This document shows positions 8,424 through 16,015 of a stretch of 64,000 bases of DNA, piece after piece. This stretch comes from Caulobacter sp. NIBR1757. Lineage in GTDB: Bacteria > Pseudomonadota > Alphaproteobacteria > Caulobacterales > Caulobacteraceae. Numbering within the stretch: the stretch's first letter is position 1; every line of letters begins with the position of its first letter. Position numbers and translations under genes: made by a program. The stretch lies in the NCBI RefSeq assembly GCF_027912495.1, contig NZ_CP115463.1, forward strand, positions 682,001-746,000. Reading direction: 5' to 3'. The notes under the pieces are model-generated. The model was given only the letters and a program-made list of their open reading frames with translations, had not been told where the DNA came from and searched no databases.

Positions 8424-9689
8424 TTACCGCCCGCCAGCCCGCCGCAGGATGGCCTGCTGCATCAGATCCACCGGCATGTCCGCCTCCGCCAGGATGGCAT
8501 CCCGGATCGCCCTCGGCTCGCCGAACAGGTGCCCCTGCCCAAACGCCATGTCGAGGTCGAGGATGTCGACGATCTGGCGTTCGCTCTCGACCTTCTCGAC
8601 GATGGTCTCGACGCCGTAGCGGCGGGTCAGGCGGGCGAAGTCGGAGGCGTGCAAATCGGGCAGGGAGCGGATGATCAGCCGGCCTTCGGTCTCTTCCAGC
8701 TGGTCGAGCAGCATCTGGGCGCCGACCTTGATGAACTTGATGTCGGCCCGGGCCAGGTCCTGGAAGTCGAGGTCGAGGTCGGTGACCTTGTCGAGGCTGA
8801 AGCGGAAGCCGAGGTCGGCGAGGCGGGCCATGTGGCGGGCCTCGACCGGGCCGCGCTGGTCAAAGGCGGCCTGGCCCAGTTCGAAGATCAGGGCCCCGGC
8901 CAGGTCCTTGTTGGCCGACAGGAATTCCAGGAACTGCGGGAAGAAGCTCTCGTCCGACAGGCTGCCCAGGCTGATGTTGCAGAAGATGCCGACTTTACGA
9001 TCCTGGCGGGCCAGGCGGCGGACGATCTGCACGCAGCGGAAGAGGAGCAGGTTGTCGATGGCGGCGACCAGGCCCATCGGCTCGGCCACCGACAGGTATT
9101 CGGCCGGCATCATGACGCGGCCGGTCTCGTCGCGCAGGCGGCTGAAGCTCTCGTAGAAGACGGTGCGGCGCTGGGGCAGGCTGACGATCGGCTGCAGGTA
9201 GAGATCGACGCGGTTGTCGGCCAGGGCGTCACGGACGGTGTCGAGCAGGGCCGCCGACTGCGGGTTGCGGCCGCGGGTCTGGCCGCGGGCGGCGCTGACC
9301 TGGTGGGTGAGCTGGTCTTCCAGCCGGTCGCTCATCTTCTGGACCAGGTCTTCGAGCTGATGGACCTCGCTGGTCAGCGCCTCGGAGCGGCGCATGGCGT
9401 CGACGGCGACGGTCTCGACGATCTCGCCGAGCTTGGCGTCCACCTTCTCCAGCTGGTCGGCGAGGATCAGGTTGGCCTCGCGGACGGTGTTGATCTCGTC
9501 GCTGAGGCGGGCGTTGTCGAGGGCCATGGCGATCAGGCCATGGAAGGCGAAGCAGAGGCCGAGCGCGCCGATGAAGGTCGCCAGGCCGATGGCCAGGCCC
9601 GCCTCATGGCCACGGCCGACCAGCACCGCGACCACGAGGGCGGCGGTGATGTAGAAGGCGGTGAGGAGGCCGAGTCTGAGCTTGCGCAT
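8424..9689 (-). CDS. tipF: TipF-like flagellar assembly regulator, degenerate EAL c-di-GMP receptor
   Basis: This 421-aa protein has two N-terminal transmembrane segments (about residues 8-26 and 32-52), a coiled coil (about 58-125: LSDEINTVREANLILADQ onward) and a C-terminal EAL-type domain (about 150-405). The EAL signature is replaced by YESFSRL and the usual DDFG is RFSLDKVTD, so catalytic metal-binding residues are missing. This layout matches Caulobacter TipF, a pole-localised protein that binds c-di-GMP without hydrolysing it and promotes flagellum assembly in the stalked-to-swarmer cycle. Identification is from architecture and motif pattern. No flagellar genes are adjacent; feoA is divergent. 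Confidence 0.78.
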   Translation of the reverse strand: MRKLRLGLLTAFYITAALVVAVLVGRGHEAGLAIGLATFIGALGLCFAFHGLIAMALDNARLSDEINTVREANLILADQLEKVDAKLGEIVETVAVDAMRRSEALTSEVHQLEDLVQKMSDRLEDQLTHQVSAARGQTRGRNPQSAALLDTVRDALADNRVDLYLQPIVSLPQRRTVFYESFSRLRDETGRVMMPAEYLSVAEPMGLVAAIDNLLLFRCVQIVRRLARQDRKVGIFCNISLGSLSDESFFPQFLEFLSANKDLAGALIFELGQAAFDQRGPVEARHMARLADLGFRFSLDKVTDLDLDFQDLARADIKFIKVGAQMLLDQLEETEGRLIIRSLPDLHASDFARLTRRYGVETIVEKVESERQIVDILDLDMAFGQGHLFGEPRAIRDAILAEADMPVDLMQQAILRRAGGR

Positions 9690-9786
9690 CTGTCCACGCT
9701 GGCGAATCGCCGGTTCAGTATCGGCGAGCGAACATCATGGTGTCCAAGGTCTTAACGACGCATTGGGGGCGGCATGAAAGTTTCTG

Positions 9787-9801
9787 TGCGATTCATTCGC
9801 A
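9787..9801. promoter_or_regulatory. Fur-like inverted repeat upstream of feoAB
   Basis: TGCGATTCATTCGCA is a perfect TGCGA-N5-TCGCA inverted repeat 49 nt before the feoA start. Its centre (ATTCATT) resembles half-sites of ferric uptake regulator boxes, and its place before an iron transporter supports iron-dependent repression. It could also touch the divergent tipF promoter, 98 nt away. Confidence 0.5.
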
Positions 9802-9849
9802 TCGACACCGCCCGTCCGGCCTGATAACGGTTCGCAACTTTTCGTCGGG

Positions 9850-10164
9850 ATGGTCATGTCGAAGGTTTTTTCTGAGTCCGGAGCCGCTTCGGGCCTCGAT
9901 GCCCGGGGCGAACCGCTGGGCGCGGCGCGGGCCGGGCGGCCGGGGGTGATCGTTCGCGTGGACGGGACCCTGGCCGACGCCGGGGTGCTGGGTCCGGAGG
10001 AGCTGGAGCGGCGCCTGCTGGAGCTGGGCTTCGTCGAGGGGGCGCGGGTCGAGATCGTCGAGCAGGGGCTGTTCGGGGCCGATCCGATCGCCGTGAAACT
10101 GGATGATATGCGGGTGGCGCTGCGCCGGCGCGAGGCGCGGGCGATCGAGGTGAAGTTTGACTGA
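9850..10164 (+). CDS. feoA: Ferrous iron transport protein FeoA
   Basis: This 104-aa protein has an SH3-like FeoA domain in its C-terminal 80 residues: LERRLLELGFVEGARVEIVE followed by GADPIAVKLDDMRVALRRREARAIEV, the standard FeoA ending. The N-terminal 30 residues are an extension rich in Gly/Ala and may be shorter in reality. An ATG at 9856 (MSKVF) has better spacing from the GGGA at about 9847 than the ATG at 9850. FeoA supports FeoB in Fe(II) uptake at the inner membrane. Its stop overlaps the start of feoB by 8 nt, so translation is coupled. No feoC is present. Confidence 0.92.
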   Translation: MVMSKVFSESGAASGLDARGEPLGAARAGRPGVIVRVDGTLADAGVLGPEELERRLLELGFVEGARVEIVEQGLFGADPIAVKLDDMRVALRRREARAIEVKFD

Positions 10165-12046
10165 CGCAGTTCTCAGCCCGGCGCCCCATTCCCCTGTGAA
10201 ACTGGCGCTGGTGGGCAATCCCAATTCCGGCAAGACCGCCCTGTTCAACGCCCTGACCGGCAGCCGCCAGAAGGTGGCCAACTACGCCGGCGTCACCGTC
10301 GAGCGGAAGGAAGGCCACCTGACCACCGCCGCCGGCCGGCGCGTCAGCGTGCTGGACCTGCCGGGCACCTACAGCCTGCGGGCCCGCAGCCCGGACGAGG
10401 AGGTCACCCGCGACGCGGTGCTGGGCCGCCTGACCGGCGAGCAGGAACCGGACGTGCTGATCGCTGTCGCCGATGCGACGAACCTGCGGCTGGTGCTGCG
10501 GCTGATCCTGGAGCTGAAGCAGGTGGGGCGGCCGTTCGTGCTGGCCCTCAACATGTTCGATATCGCCCAGCGCCAGGGGCTGCGCATCGATGTCGAGGGG
10601 CTGTCCAGGGAGCTGGGCGCGCCGGTGATCACCACCGTCGCCACCCGCAAGCGCGGCATCGACGACCTGATCGCCGCCGCCGAGGCGCTCTACGAGAAGC
10701 ACCTCGAGAACCCCAACGTCTGGCGTGAGCCGAGCGCGGCGGAGATCCGCGCCGCCCACGGCGAGGCCCAGCGCATCATGCGCACCTATGTGAAACCGGC
10801 GGAACGGCCGGACACCTTCACCGGCAAGGTCGACGGGGTGCTGCTGCATCCGGTGCTCGGCCTGGCCGTGCTGTTCGCCATCCTGTTCCTGATGTTCCAG
10901 GCGGTCTTCACCTGGGCGACGCCGCTGGCCGACCTGCTGGAGGCCGGGGTGCTGGGCTTCGGGGCGCTGGTCGCGGGCCTGTTGCCGGACGGCCTGGTCC
11001 AGAGCCTGCTGGTCGATGGCCTGATCGCCGGGGTCGGCAGCGTGGTGGTCTTCCTGCCGCAGATCCTGATCCTGTTCTTCTTCATCATCGTCCTGGAAGA
11101 CACCGGCTACATGGCCCGGGCCGCCTTCCTGATGGACAAGCTGATGGGGGCCGCCGGCCTGCACGGCCGCACCTTCCTGCCGCTGCTGTCGTCCCTCGCC
11201 TGCGCCATTCCCGGCATCATGGCGACGCGGGTGATCGACCAGAAGCGCGACCGGCTGACCACCATCCTGGTGGCCCCGCTGATGACCTGTTCGGCCCGCA
11301 TCCCGGTCTATGCCCTGATCATCGCGGCGCTCATTCCCAATGAGAAGGTCTGGGGCTGGATGAGCCTGCAGGGGCTGGTGATGTTCGGCCTCTATGCGAC
11401 CGGCATCGTCTCGACCCTGATCGTCAGCTTCATCATCCAGCGGCTGTTCTGGCGCACGCGCAGCGAGCCCTTCATGATGGAAATGCCGGCCTACAAGACG
11501 CCCGACGCCGGCCTGGTGCTGCGCCAGCTGTCGCAGCGGGCCTGGATCTTCATCGAGCGGGCCGGGCGGATCATCCTGCCGCTGATGGTGCTCGTCTGGA
11601 TCCTGTCGACCTTCCCCTATCCGCCGGAGGGCGCCCCGGGGCCGGCCATCGACTACAGCTTCGCCGGCATGATCGGCCACGCCATCCAGCCCTTCCTGGC
11701 GCCGATCGGCTTCAACTGGGAAATGAGCGTGGCCCTGATCCCCGGCATGGCGGCGCGCGAGGTCGCGGTGGCGACGCTCGGCACCATCTATTCGGTCGGC
11801 GATGTCGAAGGCTCGGGCCTGTCGGTGCTGGAAGGCATCGTGCGCAGCCAGTGGTCGCTGGCCACGGGCCTCAGCTTCCTGGCCTGGTACATCTTCGCCC
11901 CGCAGTGCGTGGCGACGCTGGGCGTGGTCAAGCGCGAGACCAACAGCTGGACCTGGCCGGCGGTGATGTTCTTCTACATGCTGGCCCTGGCTTATCTGGC
12001 CTCGTTCCTCACCTACAATGCCGCCGTGGCGCTAGGCTGGGGCTGA
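10157..12046 (+). CDS. feoB: Ferrous iron transporter FeoB
   Basis: This 629-aa protein has an N-terminal G domain with GNPNSGKT (G1), DLPGTYS (G3) and NMFD (G4), then a short helical domain and a membrane part with two Gate regions (AAFLMDKLMGAAGLHGRTF; MTCSARIPVYALIIAALIP). These are hallmark FeoB features for GTP-linked Fe(II) uptake. The start is a TTG at 10157 inside the feoA stop region, with GAGGTGAAG just upstream. A GTG at 10196 (VKLALVGNPNSG) is the only later alternative and would remove the short leader. The length is slightly under the usual 700-750, as the C-terminal cytoplasmic tail is short. Confidence 0.95.
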   Translation: MTDAVLSPAPHSPVKLALVGNPNSGKTALFNALTGSRQKVANYAGVTVERKEGHLTTAAGRRVSVLDLPGTYSLRARSPDEEVTRDAVLGRLTGEQEPDVLIAVADATNLRLVLRLILELKQVGRPFVLALNMFDIAQRQGLRIDVEGLSRELGAPVITTVATRKRGIDDLIAAAEALYEKHLENPNVWREPSAAEIRAAHGEAQRIMRTYVKPAERPDTFTGKVDGVLLHPVLGLAVLFAILFLMFQAVFTWATPLADLLEAGVLGFGALVAGLLPDGLVQSLLVDGLIAGVGSVVVFLPQILILFFFIIVLEDTGYMARAAFLMDKLMGAAGLHGRTFLPLLSSLACAIPGIMATRVIDQKRDRLTTILVAPLMTCSARIPVYALIIAALIPNEKVWGWMSLQGLVMFGLYATGIVSTLIVSFIIQRLFWRTRSEPFMMEMPAYKTPDAGLVLRQLSQRAWIFIERAGRIILPLMVLVWILSTFPYPPEGAPGPAIDYSFAGMIGHAIQPFLAPIGFNWEMSVALIPGMAAREVAVATLGTIYSVGDVEGSGLSVLEGIVRSQWSLATGLSFLAWYIFAPQCVATLGVVKRETNSWTWPAVMFFYMLALAYLASFLTYNAAVALGWG

Positions 12047-12119
12047 CCGCAAAAAGGCCTTGGATTGGCGCTTGAGAAGCGGCACACGCGTCGCTGACCC
12101 TGGCCGAAGGACCCTTGCG

Positions 12120-13088
12120 TTGAAGCTCTCCCGCCTCCCCGCCCTCGCGGCGCTCCTGCTCTCCGCCCTGTTCGGGGGTCTCCCGGCGCTGGCGGCCGAG
12201 GCGCCGGCCAAGGTCCCCGTCTTCGCGGAGGGCCGTGTGCTGGGCGATCCGAAGGCGCCGGTGACCCTGCAGGCCTACCTGTCGTTCGGGTGTCCGCACT
12301 GCACCGACTGGTATGGCGAGACGTTTCCGGAGCTGAAGCGCCGCTACATCGACACCGGCAAGGTGCGGCTGGTGATGGTCGAGATGCGGGCCGGCCACGC
12401 CCGTCTGGCCGAGGCGGGGGCCATCGCCGCCCGCTGCGCGCCGAAGGACAAGTATTTCGTCGTCGCCGACGCCCTGTTCCACACGCGGCCAAAGCTGCTC
12501 AAGGGGCCGCGCGACAAGGACGACCACGGCCAGCAATTGCTCAATACCGAGGCCTGGGTCGAGGAAGCGGTCGGCAAGACCGGCATCGACATGACCGCCT
12601 GGCGGGCCTGCGACAAGGCCGCCCAGGGGGCCGCCTTCGAGGCGCGCATGGAAAAGGCCATCAAGCAGTACCCCGGCTACGAGGGCGGCACCCCGGTCTT
12701 CCTGTTCAACGGCGAGGCCGGCGAGGCGGGCAACCTGGACTGGGCTGAGTATTCGATCAGCCGCGCCAGCAAGGCGGCCGGCAAGCCGCTGATCACGGCC
12801 GACAGCTACGACCTGTTCTGCGCCGGCGGCCTGACCCCGGCCGGCGGCGACGAGGCTGAAGCCTTCGAACAGCGCTGGAGCCGCAAGGGGGCGCTGTGGC
12901 GGCTGACGCGCGGCGGGCCCGAGGACAAGGGCGCGCCGGCGGTGATGGAAGGCGGGGGTCAGGTGCTGAGCGATGGAACGCGCCAGTACCTGCTCGACGG
13001 CAAGAACGATCTGAAGCTGAAGGGCGGCGACGGCCAGACGCTCGATGCGTCCTGCGCCCAGATCGCGCCGACGCCGTTTCCGGGGTAG
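12120..13088 (+). CDS. Periplasmic DsbA-like thioredoxin-fold protein
   Basis: This protein of about 322 aa (from the TTG at 12120, with GAAGG about 9 nt upstream) begins with a signal peptide (LKLSRLPALAALLLSALFGG, cleavage near LPALAA). A thioredoxin-like domain follows: VTLQAYLSFGCPHCTDWYGE carries the CPHC redox centre also found in DsbA, and GGTPVFLFNGE holds the cis-proline loop. The C-terminal 100 residues form an extra domain. It is probably a thiol:disulfide oxidoreductase or reductase-like protein in the periplasm. An earlier ATG at 12060 would add a 20-residue arginine-rich stretch before the signal peptide and is less likely. It follows feoB by 73 nt on the same strand. Confidence 0.8.
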   Translation: MKLSRLPALAALLLSALFGGLPALAAEAPAKVPVFAEGRVLGDPKAPVTLQAYLSFGCPHCTDWYGETFPELKRRYIDTGKVRLVMVEMRAGHARLAEAGAIAARCAPKDKYFVVADALFHTRPKLLKGPRDKDDHGQQLLNTEAWVEEAVGKTGIDMTAWRACDKAAQGAAFEARMEKAIKQYPGYEGGTPVFLFNGEAGEAGNLDWAEYSISRASKAAGKPLITADSYDLFCAGGLTPAGGDEAEAFEQRWSRKGALWRLTRGGPEDKGAPAVMEGGGQVLSDGTRQYLLDGKNDLKLKGGDGQTLDASCAQIAPTPFPG

Positions 13089-13094
13089 CCGATC

Positions 13095-13121
13095 AGTTGG
13101 TCCAGGACGGTTGGACCAACT
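13095..13121. promoter_or_regulatory. Perfect inverted repeat and promoter of the toxin-antitoxin pair
   Basis: AGTTGGTCCA (13095-13104), a 7-nt spacer, and TGGACCAACT (13112-13121) form a perfect 10-bp inverted repeat. TTGGAC (13111-13116) inside its right arm can act as a -35 box with TTAGTG (13134-13139) as -10 after 17 nt, so bound protein would block the polymerase. This is the expected layout for autoregulation by an antitoxin or antitoxin-toxin complex. It is not followed by a T-run, so a terminator for the upstream gene is less likely. Confidence 0.65.
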
Positions 13122-13146
13122 TTCCGACCTGTGTTAGTGTCGGTTC

Positions 13147-13416
13147 ATGACGATCCAGATGAACATTGCCGAGGCCAAGGGGAAGCTCTCGGAGCTCGTC
13201 ACCCGCGCGGAAGCGGGGGAAGAGGTCGTTCTGGCGCGGAATGGGAAGGTGGTGGCCCGCATCGTGCCGACGACAACGCCTCAGAAAGGACCCCGCAAGC
13301 TGGGCGCTTGGGCTCATCTGGGGCCGCTGGAAGACCCCGACCTTTTCCTGCGCCCCGATCCCGAAATGGAAGCCTGGCTTGAGGCGTGGGAGAAGGCTCC
13401 GCTCTGCCCTGAATGA
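13147..13416 (+). CDS. Antitoxin of the Phd/YefM family
   Basis: This 89-aa protein has the Phd/YefM N-terminal DNA-binding fold: MNIAEAKGKLSELVTRAEAG followed by EEVVLARNGKVVARIVP, which is typical of prevent-host-death antitoxins. The C-terminal tail (DPEMEAWLEAWEKAPL) is acidic and amphipathic, as in segments that neutralise PIN toxins. It ends with an ATGA overlap with the toxin gene, so the two are translated together. No ribosome-binding site is visible: the start codon lies only 7 nt after the predicted -10 box, so the message may be leaderless. Confidence 0.9.
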   Translation: MTIQMNIAEAKGKLSELVTRAEAGEEVVLARNGKVVARIVPTTTPQKGPRKLGAWAHLGPLEDPDLFLRPDPEMEAWLEAWEKAPLCPE

Positions 13417-13793
13417 AGCTGCTCCTAGACACACATGTGCTCATCTGGGCGGCGAGAGCTCCGGAGCTTCTCAGTCCGCTCGTCCAGAACCTGCTGGCAG
13501 ACCGTAAGAACGAACTGCTCGTCAGCGCCGTGGTGGCTTATGAAATCGAACTCAAGCGAGATCGCGATCGGGACATTGCCGCCCTGCCGGCTCAACTGAC
13601 GCCAATCCTGCAGCAGATGGATATGAACTGGCTGCCCCTGACCGACCGTCACGCTGTCCTGGCCGGCAGACTGCCGCGTATCCATAGGGATCCATTTGAT
13701 CGCTTCATGATCGCGCAGGCCAGGATCGAGGACGCGACCCTGGTGACCAGGGACCGGAAAATCCCGAGCTACGGCATTCCGACGATCTGGTAG
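13413..13793 (+). CDS. PIN-domain toxin, VapC-like ribonuclease
   Basis: This 126-aa PIN-domain protein starts KLLLDTHVLIWAA, where the aspartate is the first metal ligand. It continues with the conserved glutamate in VAYEIELK and HRDPFDRFMIAQA with the later acidic ligands, then TLVTRDRKI. The order and spacing match the Sll0205-like VapC group, whose members are Mg2+-dependent ribonucleases that cleave tRNA or rRNA. It overlaps the Phd-type antitoxin by 4 nt. The 3' end lies 2 nt from that of the convergent hydroxyacyl-CoA dehydrogenase gene, so no separate terminator fits between them. Confidence 0.9.
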   Translation: MKLLLDTHVLIWAARAPELLSPLVQNLLADRKNELLVSAVVAYEIELKRDRDRDIAALPAQLTPILQQMDMNWLPLTDRHAVLAGRLPRIHRDPFDRFMIAQARIEDATLVTRDRKIPSYGIPTIW

Positions 13794-13795
13794 CC

Positions 13796-14674
13796 CTAGC
13801 GCGTCGGAACCGGGGTCTCGCCACGGTAGTCGTAGAAGCCCCGGTTCGACTTGCGGCCGAGCCAGCCGGCCTCGACGTACTTCACCAAGAGGGGGCAGGG
13901 GCGGTACTTGGAGTCCGCCAGGCCTTCGTGCAGCACGTTCATGATGCTGAGCACCGTGTCCAGGCCGATGAAGTCGCCCAGCTCCAGCGGGCCCATCGGA
14001 TGATTGGCGCCCAGCTTCATGGCGGTGTCGATGCTGTCCACCGTGCCGACGCCCTCATAGAGGGTGTAGATGGCCTCGTTGATCATCGGCACCAGCACGC
14101 GGTTGACGATGAAGGCCGGGAAGTCCTCGGCATTGGTGGTGGTCTTGCCCAGGCTGCGGGCGAAGTTGACCGCCGTCTCGTAGGTATCGACGTCGGTGGC
14201 GATGCCGCGGATGACCTCGACCAGCTTCATCAGCGGCACGGGGTTCATGAAGTGCAGGCCGATGAAGCGTTCCGGCCGGTCGGTCGTCGAGGCCAGGCGG
14301 GTGATCGAGATCGACGAGGTGTTGGAGGCCAGCAGGGTGTGCTCGCCCAGGTGCGGCGCGAGACTCCGGAAGATGGCCTTCTTGATGTCCTCGTCTTCGG
14401 TGGCCGCCTCGATGGCGAGGTCGGCGGCGCCGATCAGGGCGACATCGTCGGTCTGCTTGATCCGGGCCATGGCCGGGGCGACGGCGGCGGCGTCGATGAC
14501 GCCGCGAGCCGCCTGGCGGCTCATGTTGCGCGCGATGTTCTCCAGCGCGGCGACGATGCGCGCCGGGTCGAGGTCGTGCAGACGCACCTCATAGCCGGCC
14601 AAGGCACAGACGTGGGCGATGCCTGAGCCCATCTGGCCGGCGCCGATCACGCCCACCGACTTGATTTGCGACAT
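13796..14674 (-). CDS. hbdA: 3-hydroxybutyryl-CoA dehydrogenase
   Basis: This 292-aa monofunctional 3-hydroxyacyl-CoA dehydrogenase has the N-terminal NAD site GVIGAGQMGSGIAH, then SNTSSISITRLA, GLHFMNPVPLMKLVEVI (with the catalytic His) and the C-terminal domain motif NHPMGPLELGDFIGLDT. It oxidises 3-hydroxybutyryl-CoA to acetoacetyl-CoA, or the reverse, in short-chain fatty acid or butanoate/PHB metabolism. The start at 14674 is chosen because GGAAGG lies about 9 nt upstream; the open frame extends 12 codons further without a better site. No partner thiolase or etf genes are adjacent. Confidence 0.93.
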   Translation of the reverse strand: MSQIKSVGVIGAGQMGSGIAHVCALAGYEVRLHDLDPARIVAALENIARNMSRQAARGVIDAAAVAPAMARIKQTDDVALIGAADLAIEAATEDEDIKKAIFRSLAPHLGEHTLLASNTSSISITRLASTTDRPERFIGLHFMNPVPLMKLVEVIRGIATDVDTYETAVNFARSLGKTTTNAEDFPAFIVNRVLVPMINEAIYTLYEGVGTVDSIDTAMKLGANHPMGPLELGDFIGLDTVLSIMNVLHEGLADSKYRPCPLLVKYVEAGWLGRKSNRGFYDYRGETPVPTR

Positions 14675-14947
14675 CGACGATACCTTCCACAGGCCCTCGG
14701 GTGGGGCCATTCAAACTGAGGTCGGACCTTCTAGCACACCCTGCGGCGGGTTCGCCAAGTCTTTGCTGCATTGCAGCGAAACCCCAAGCCAATCAAGGGT
14801 CTGGCGGTCTCACGGGGGCGTGTCCGACGTTACCAAGACTTAATCCCACCGTCCGCATCCGTTCGCATATCCCGTGTCCTCTACCCCTGTGTAGACGGCG
14901 CGGATGCGTCGAACTTTTCCTCCCCCGGAAACAACAAGGACCTTGTC

Positions 14948-15283
14948 ATGAACCGCATCATCCCCCTCGCCGGCGCCCTCCTGATCGCCATCGCCGGCGC
15001 CTCCGCCGCCAACGCCTCCGTCGGCTCCGACGCCTGGGTCGCCAAGACCAAGGCCGCGCTGCAGGCCAAGGTCGAAGCCGCTGGCCTGGCTGACGACGGC
15101 AAGACCGTGAAGATCAAGCTGCGCCTCGGCTCGGCCGGCGCCGACAGCGTCACCATCGCTGAAACCAGCGGCTCGGCCGACTTCGACACCGCCGTGAAGA
15201 GCGCCGCCAAGGACACTGATGTGACGCGTCCGCCGTCCGACCTGGTCGGCCGCACCGTGACCTTCACGCTCGGTCAGCCGTAA
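14948..15283 (+). CDS. Small secreted protein resembling a TonB C-terminal domain
   Basis: This 111-aa protein has a clear signal peptide (MNRIIPLAGALLIAIAGASA, cleavage near ANAS) and AAGGA 7 nt before the ATG. The mature part runs VKIKLRLGSAGADSVTIAET then SGSADFDTAVKSAAKDTDV and RPPSDLVGRTVTFTLG. The pattern of a basic strand, SSG-like turn, helix, PP and final F.L strand matches TonB_C/TolA_C domains, but the transmembrane anchor and proline-rich spacer are missing. It may be a free periplasmic domain that binds envelope proteins. A terminator follows at 15336, so it is probably transcribed alone. Confidence 0.65.
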   Translation: MNRIIPLAGALLIAIAGASAANASVGSDAWVAKTKAALQAKVEAAGLADDGKTVKIKLRLGSAGADSVTIAETSGSADFDTAVKSAAKDTDVTRPPSDLVGRTVTFTLGQP

Positions 15284-15335
15284 GGGACAAACGTCGGCCG
15301 ACGGCCAAGGCCTCAGGCCAGGGCTGGCGTTTCTA

Positions 15336-15373
15336 CGGGGAGGAGGTCTGGGGCTTCCTCCCCGTTTCCTTTT
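15336..15373 (+). terminator. Rho-independent terminator after the TonB-C-like gene
   Basis: CGGGGAGGA (15336-15344) pairs with TCCTCCCCG (15356-15364) around an 11-nt loop and is followed by TTTCCTTTT. It is 53 nt beyond the stop codon at 15283. Confidence 0.75.
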
Positions 15374-15421
15374 CAGCCCCCAAGACTCGCCCCCCCAATC
15401 CATCCCTTGCATCCCGAAGTT

Positions 15422-15459
15422 ATTTCGCCTATTTCTGTCATAACAGAAACAGGCGAAAT
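15422..15459. promoter_or_regulatory. Long palindrome directly before the GbsR-type regulator
   Basis: Two 17-bp arms (15422-15438 and 15443-15459) with one mismatch flank a 4-nt centre CATA. The left arm begins ATTTCGCCT and ends TTTCTGT, and the right arm mirrors it. The site ends 4 nt before the ATG at 15463. It is almost certainly the regulator's own operator, and the AT-rich arms stand out from the local sequence. An mRNA containing it would form a hairpin over the start region. Confidence 0.75.
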
Positions 15460-15462
15460 GCC

Positions 15463-16002
15463 ATGCAGGTCCCTCCCGCCCAGATTACGCCGGCCATGCG
15501 CCGCTACGTCCTCCACTGGGGCGAGATGGGCCAGCGTTGGGGGGTGAACCGCACCGTCGCCCAGATCCACGCCCTGCTCTACCTGGCCGAGACGCCACAG
15601 CACGCCGAACAGATCACCCAGGCGCTGGGCGTTGCCCGCTCCAATGTCTCGACCAGCCTGAAGGAGCTGATGGGCTGGGACCTGATCAGGCTGGTCCATC
15701 TGGAGGGTGACCGGCGCGATCACTTCGCGGCCCGCACCGACCCCTGGGACATGCTCGAACTGATCGTCGAGGGCCGCAAGCGCCGCGAGATCGACCCGAC
15801 CCTGGAGATGCTCAGCGCCTGCGTCGCCGAGGCCGAGGGGGACAAGGCCACGCCGGCCTATGCCCGCGAGCGGCTGAAAACCATGCAGGGCTTCCTGGTC
15901 CAGCTCGACGGCTGGCACCGCCAGATGCGCGATGTGCCGCGGCCGACGCTGATCAAGCTGATCGCTCTTGGCGGGCGCATCGCCAAACTCATCGGACGGT
16001 AG
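15463..16002 (+). CDS. MarR-like transcriptional regulator of the GbsR family
   Basis: This 179-aa protein has a winged helix-turn-helix at about residues 25-90: WGVNRTVAQIHALLYLAETP followed by HAEQITQALGVARSNVSTSL and a GDRRDHFAAR wing. A helical C-terminal half follows. The start RRYVLHWGEMGQRWGVNR is characteristic of the GbsR group, in which members sense osmoprotectants such as choline or other small molecules. The 38-bp palindrome ending 4 nt before its ATG suggests autorepression. A DUF4166 gene begins 13 nt after its stop and is likely co-transcribed and controlled by it. Confidence 0.85.
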   Translation: MQVPPAQITPAMRRYVLHWGEMGQRWGVNRTVAQIHALLYLAETPQHAEQITQALGVARSNVSTSLKELMGWDLIRLVHLEGDRRDHFAARTDPWDMLELIVEGRKRREIDPTLEMLSACVAEAEGDKATPAYARERLKTMQGFLVQLDGWHRQMRDVPRPTLIKLIALGGRIAKLIGR

Positions 16003-16015
16003 GGGAGGGTCGGTC

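Noticed and set aside
13080..13125. Terminator of the DsbA-like gene at the TA inverted repeat
   Set aside because: There is no T-run after the stem and the position matches the TA promoter better; a dual role cannot be excluded.
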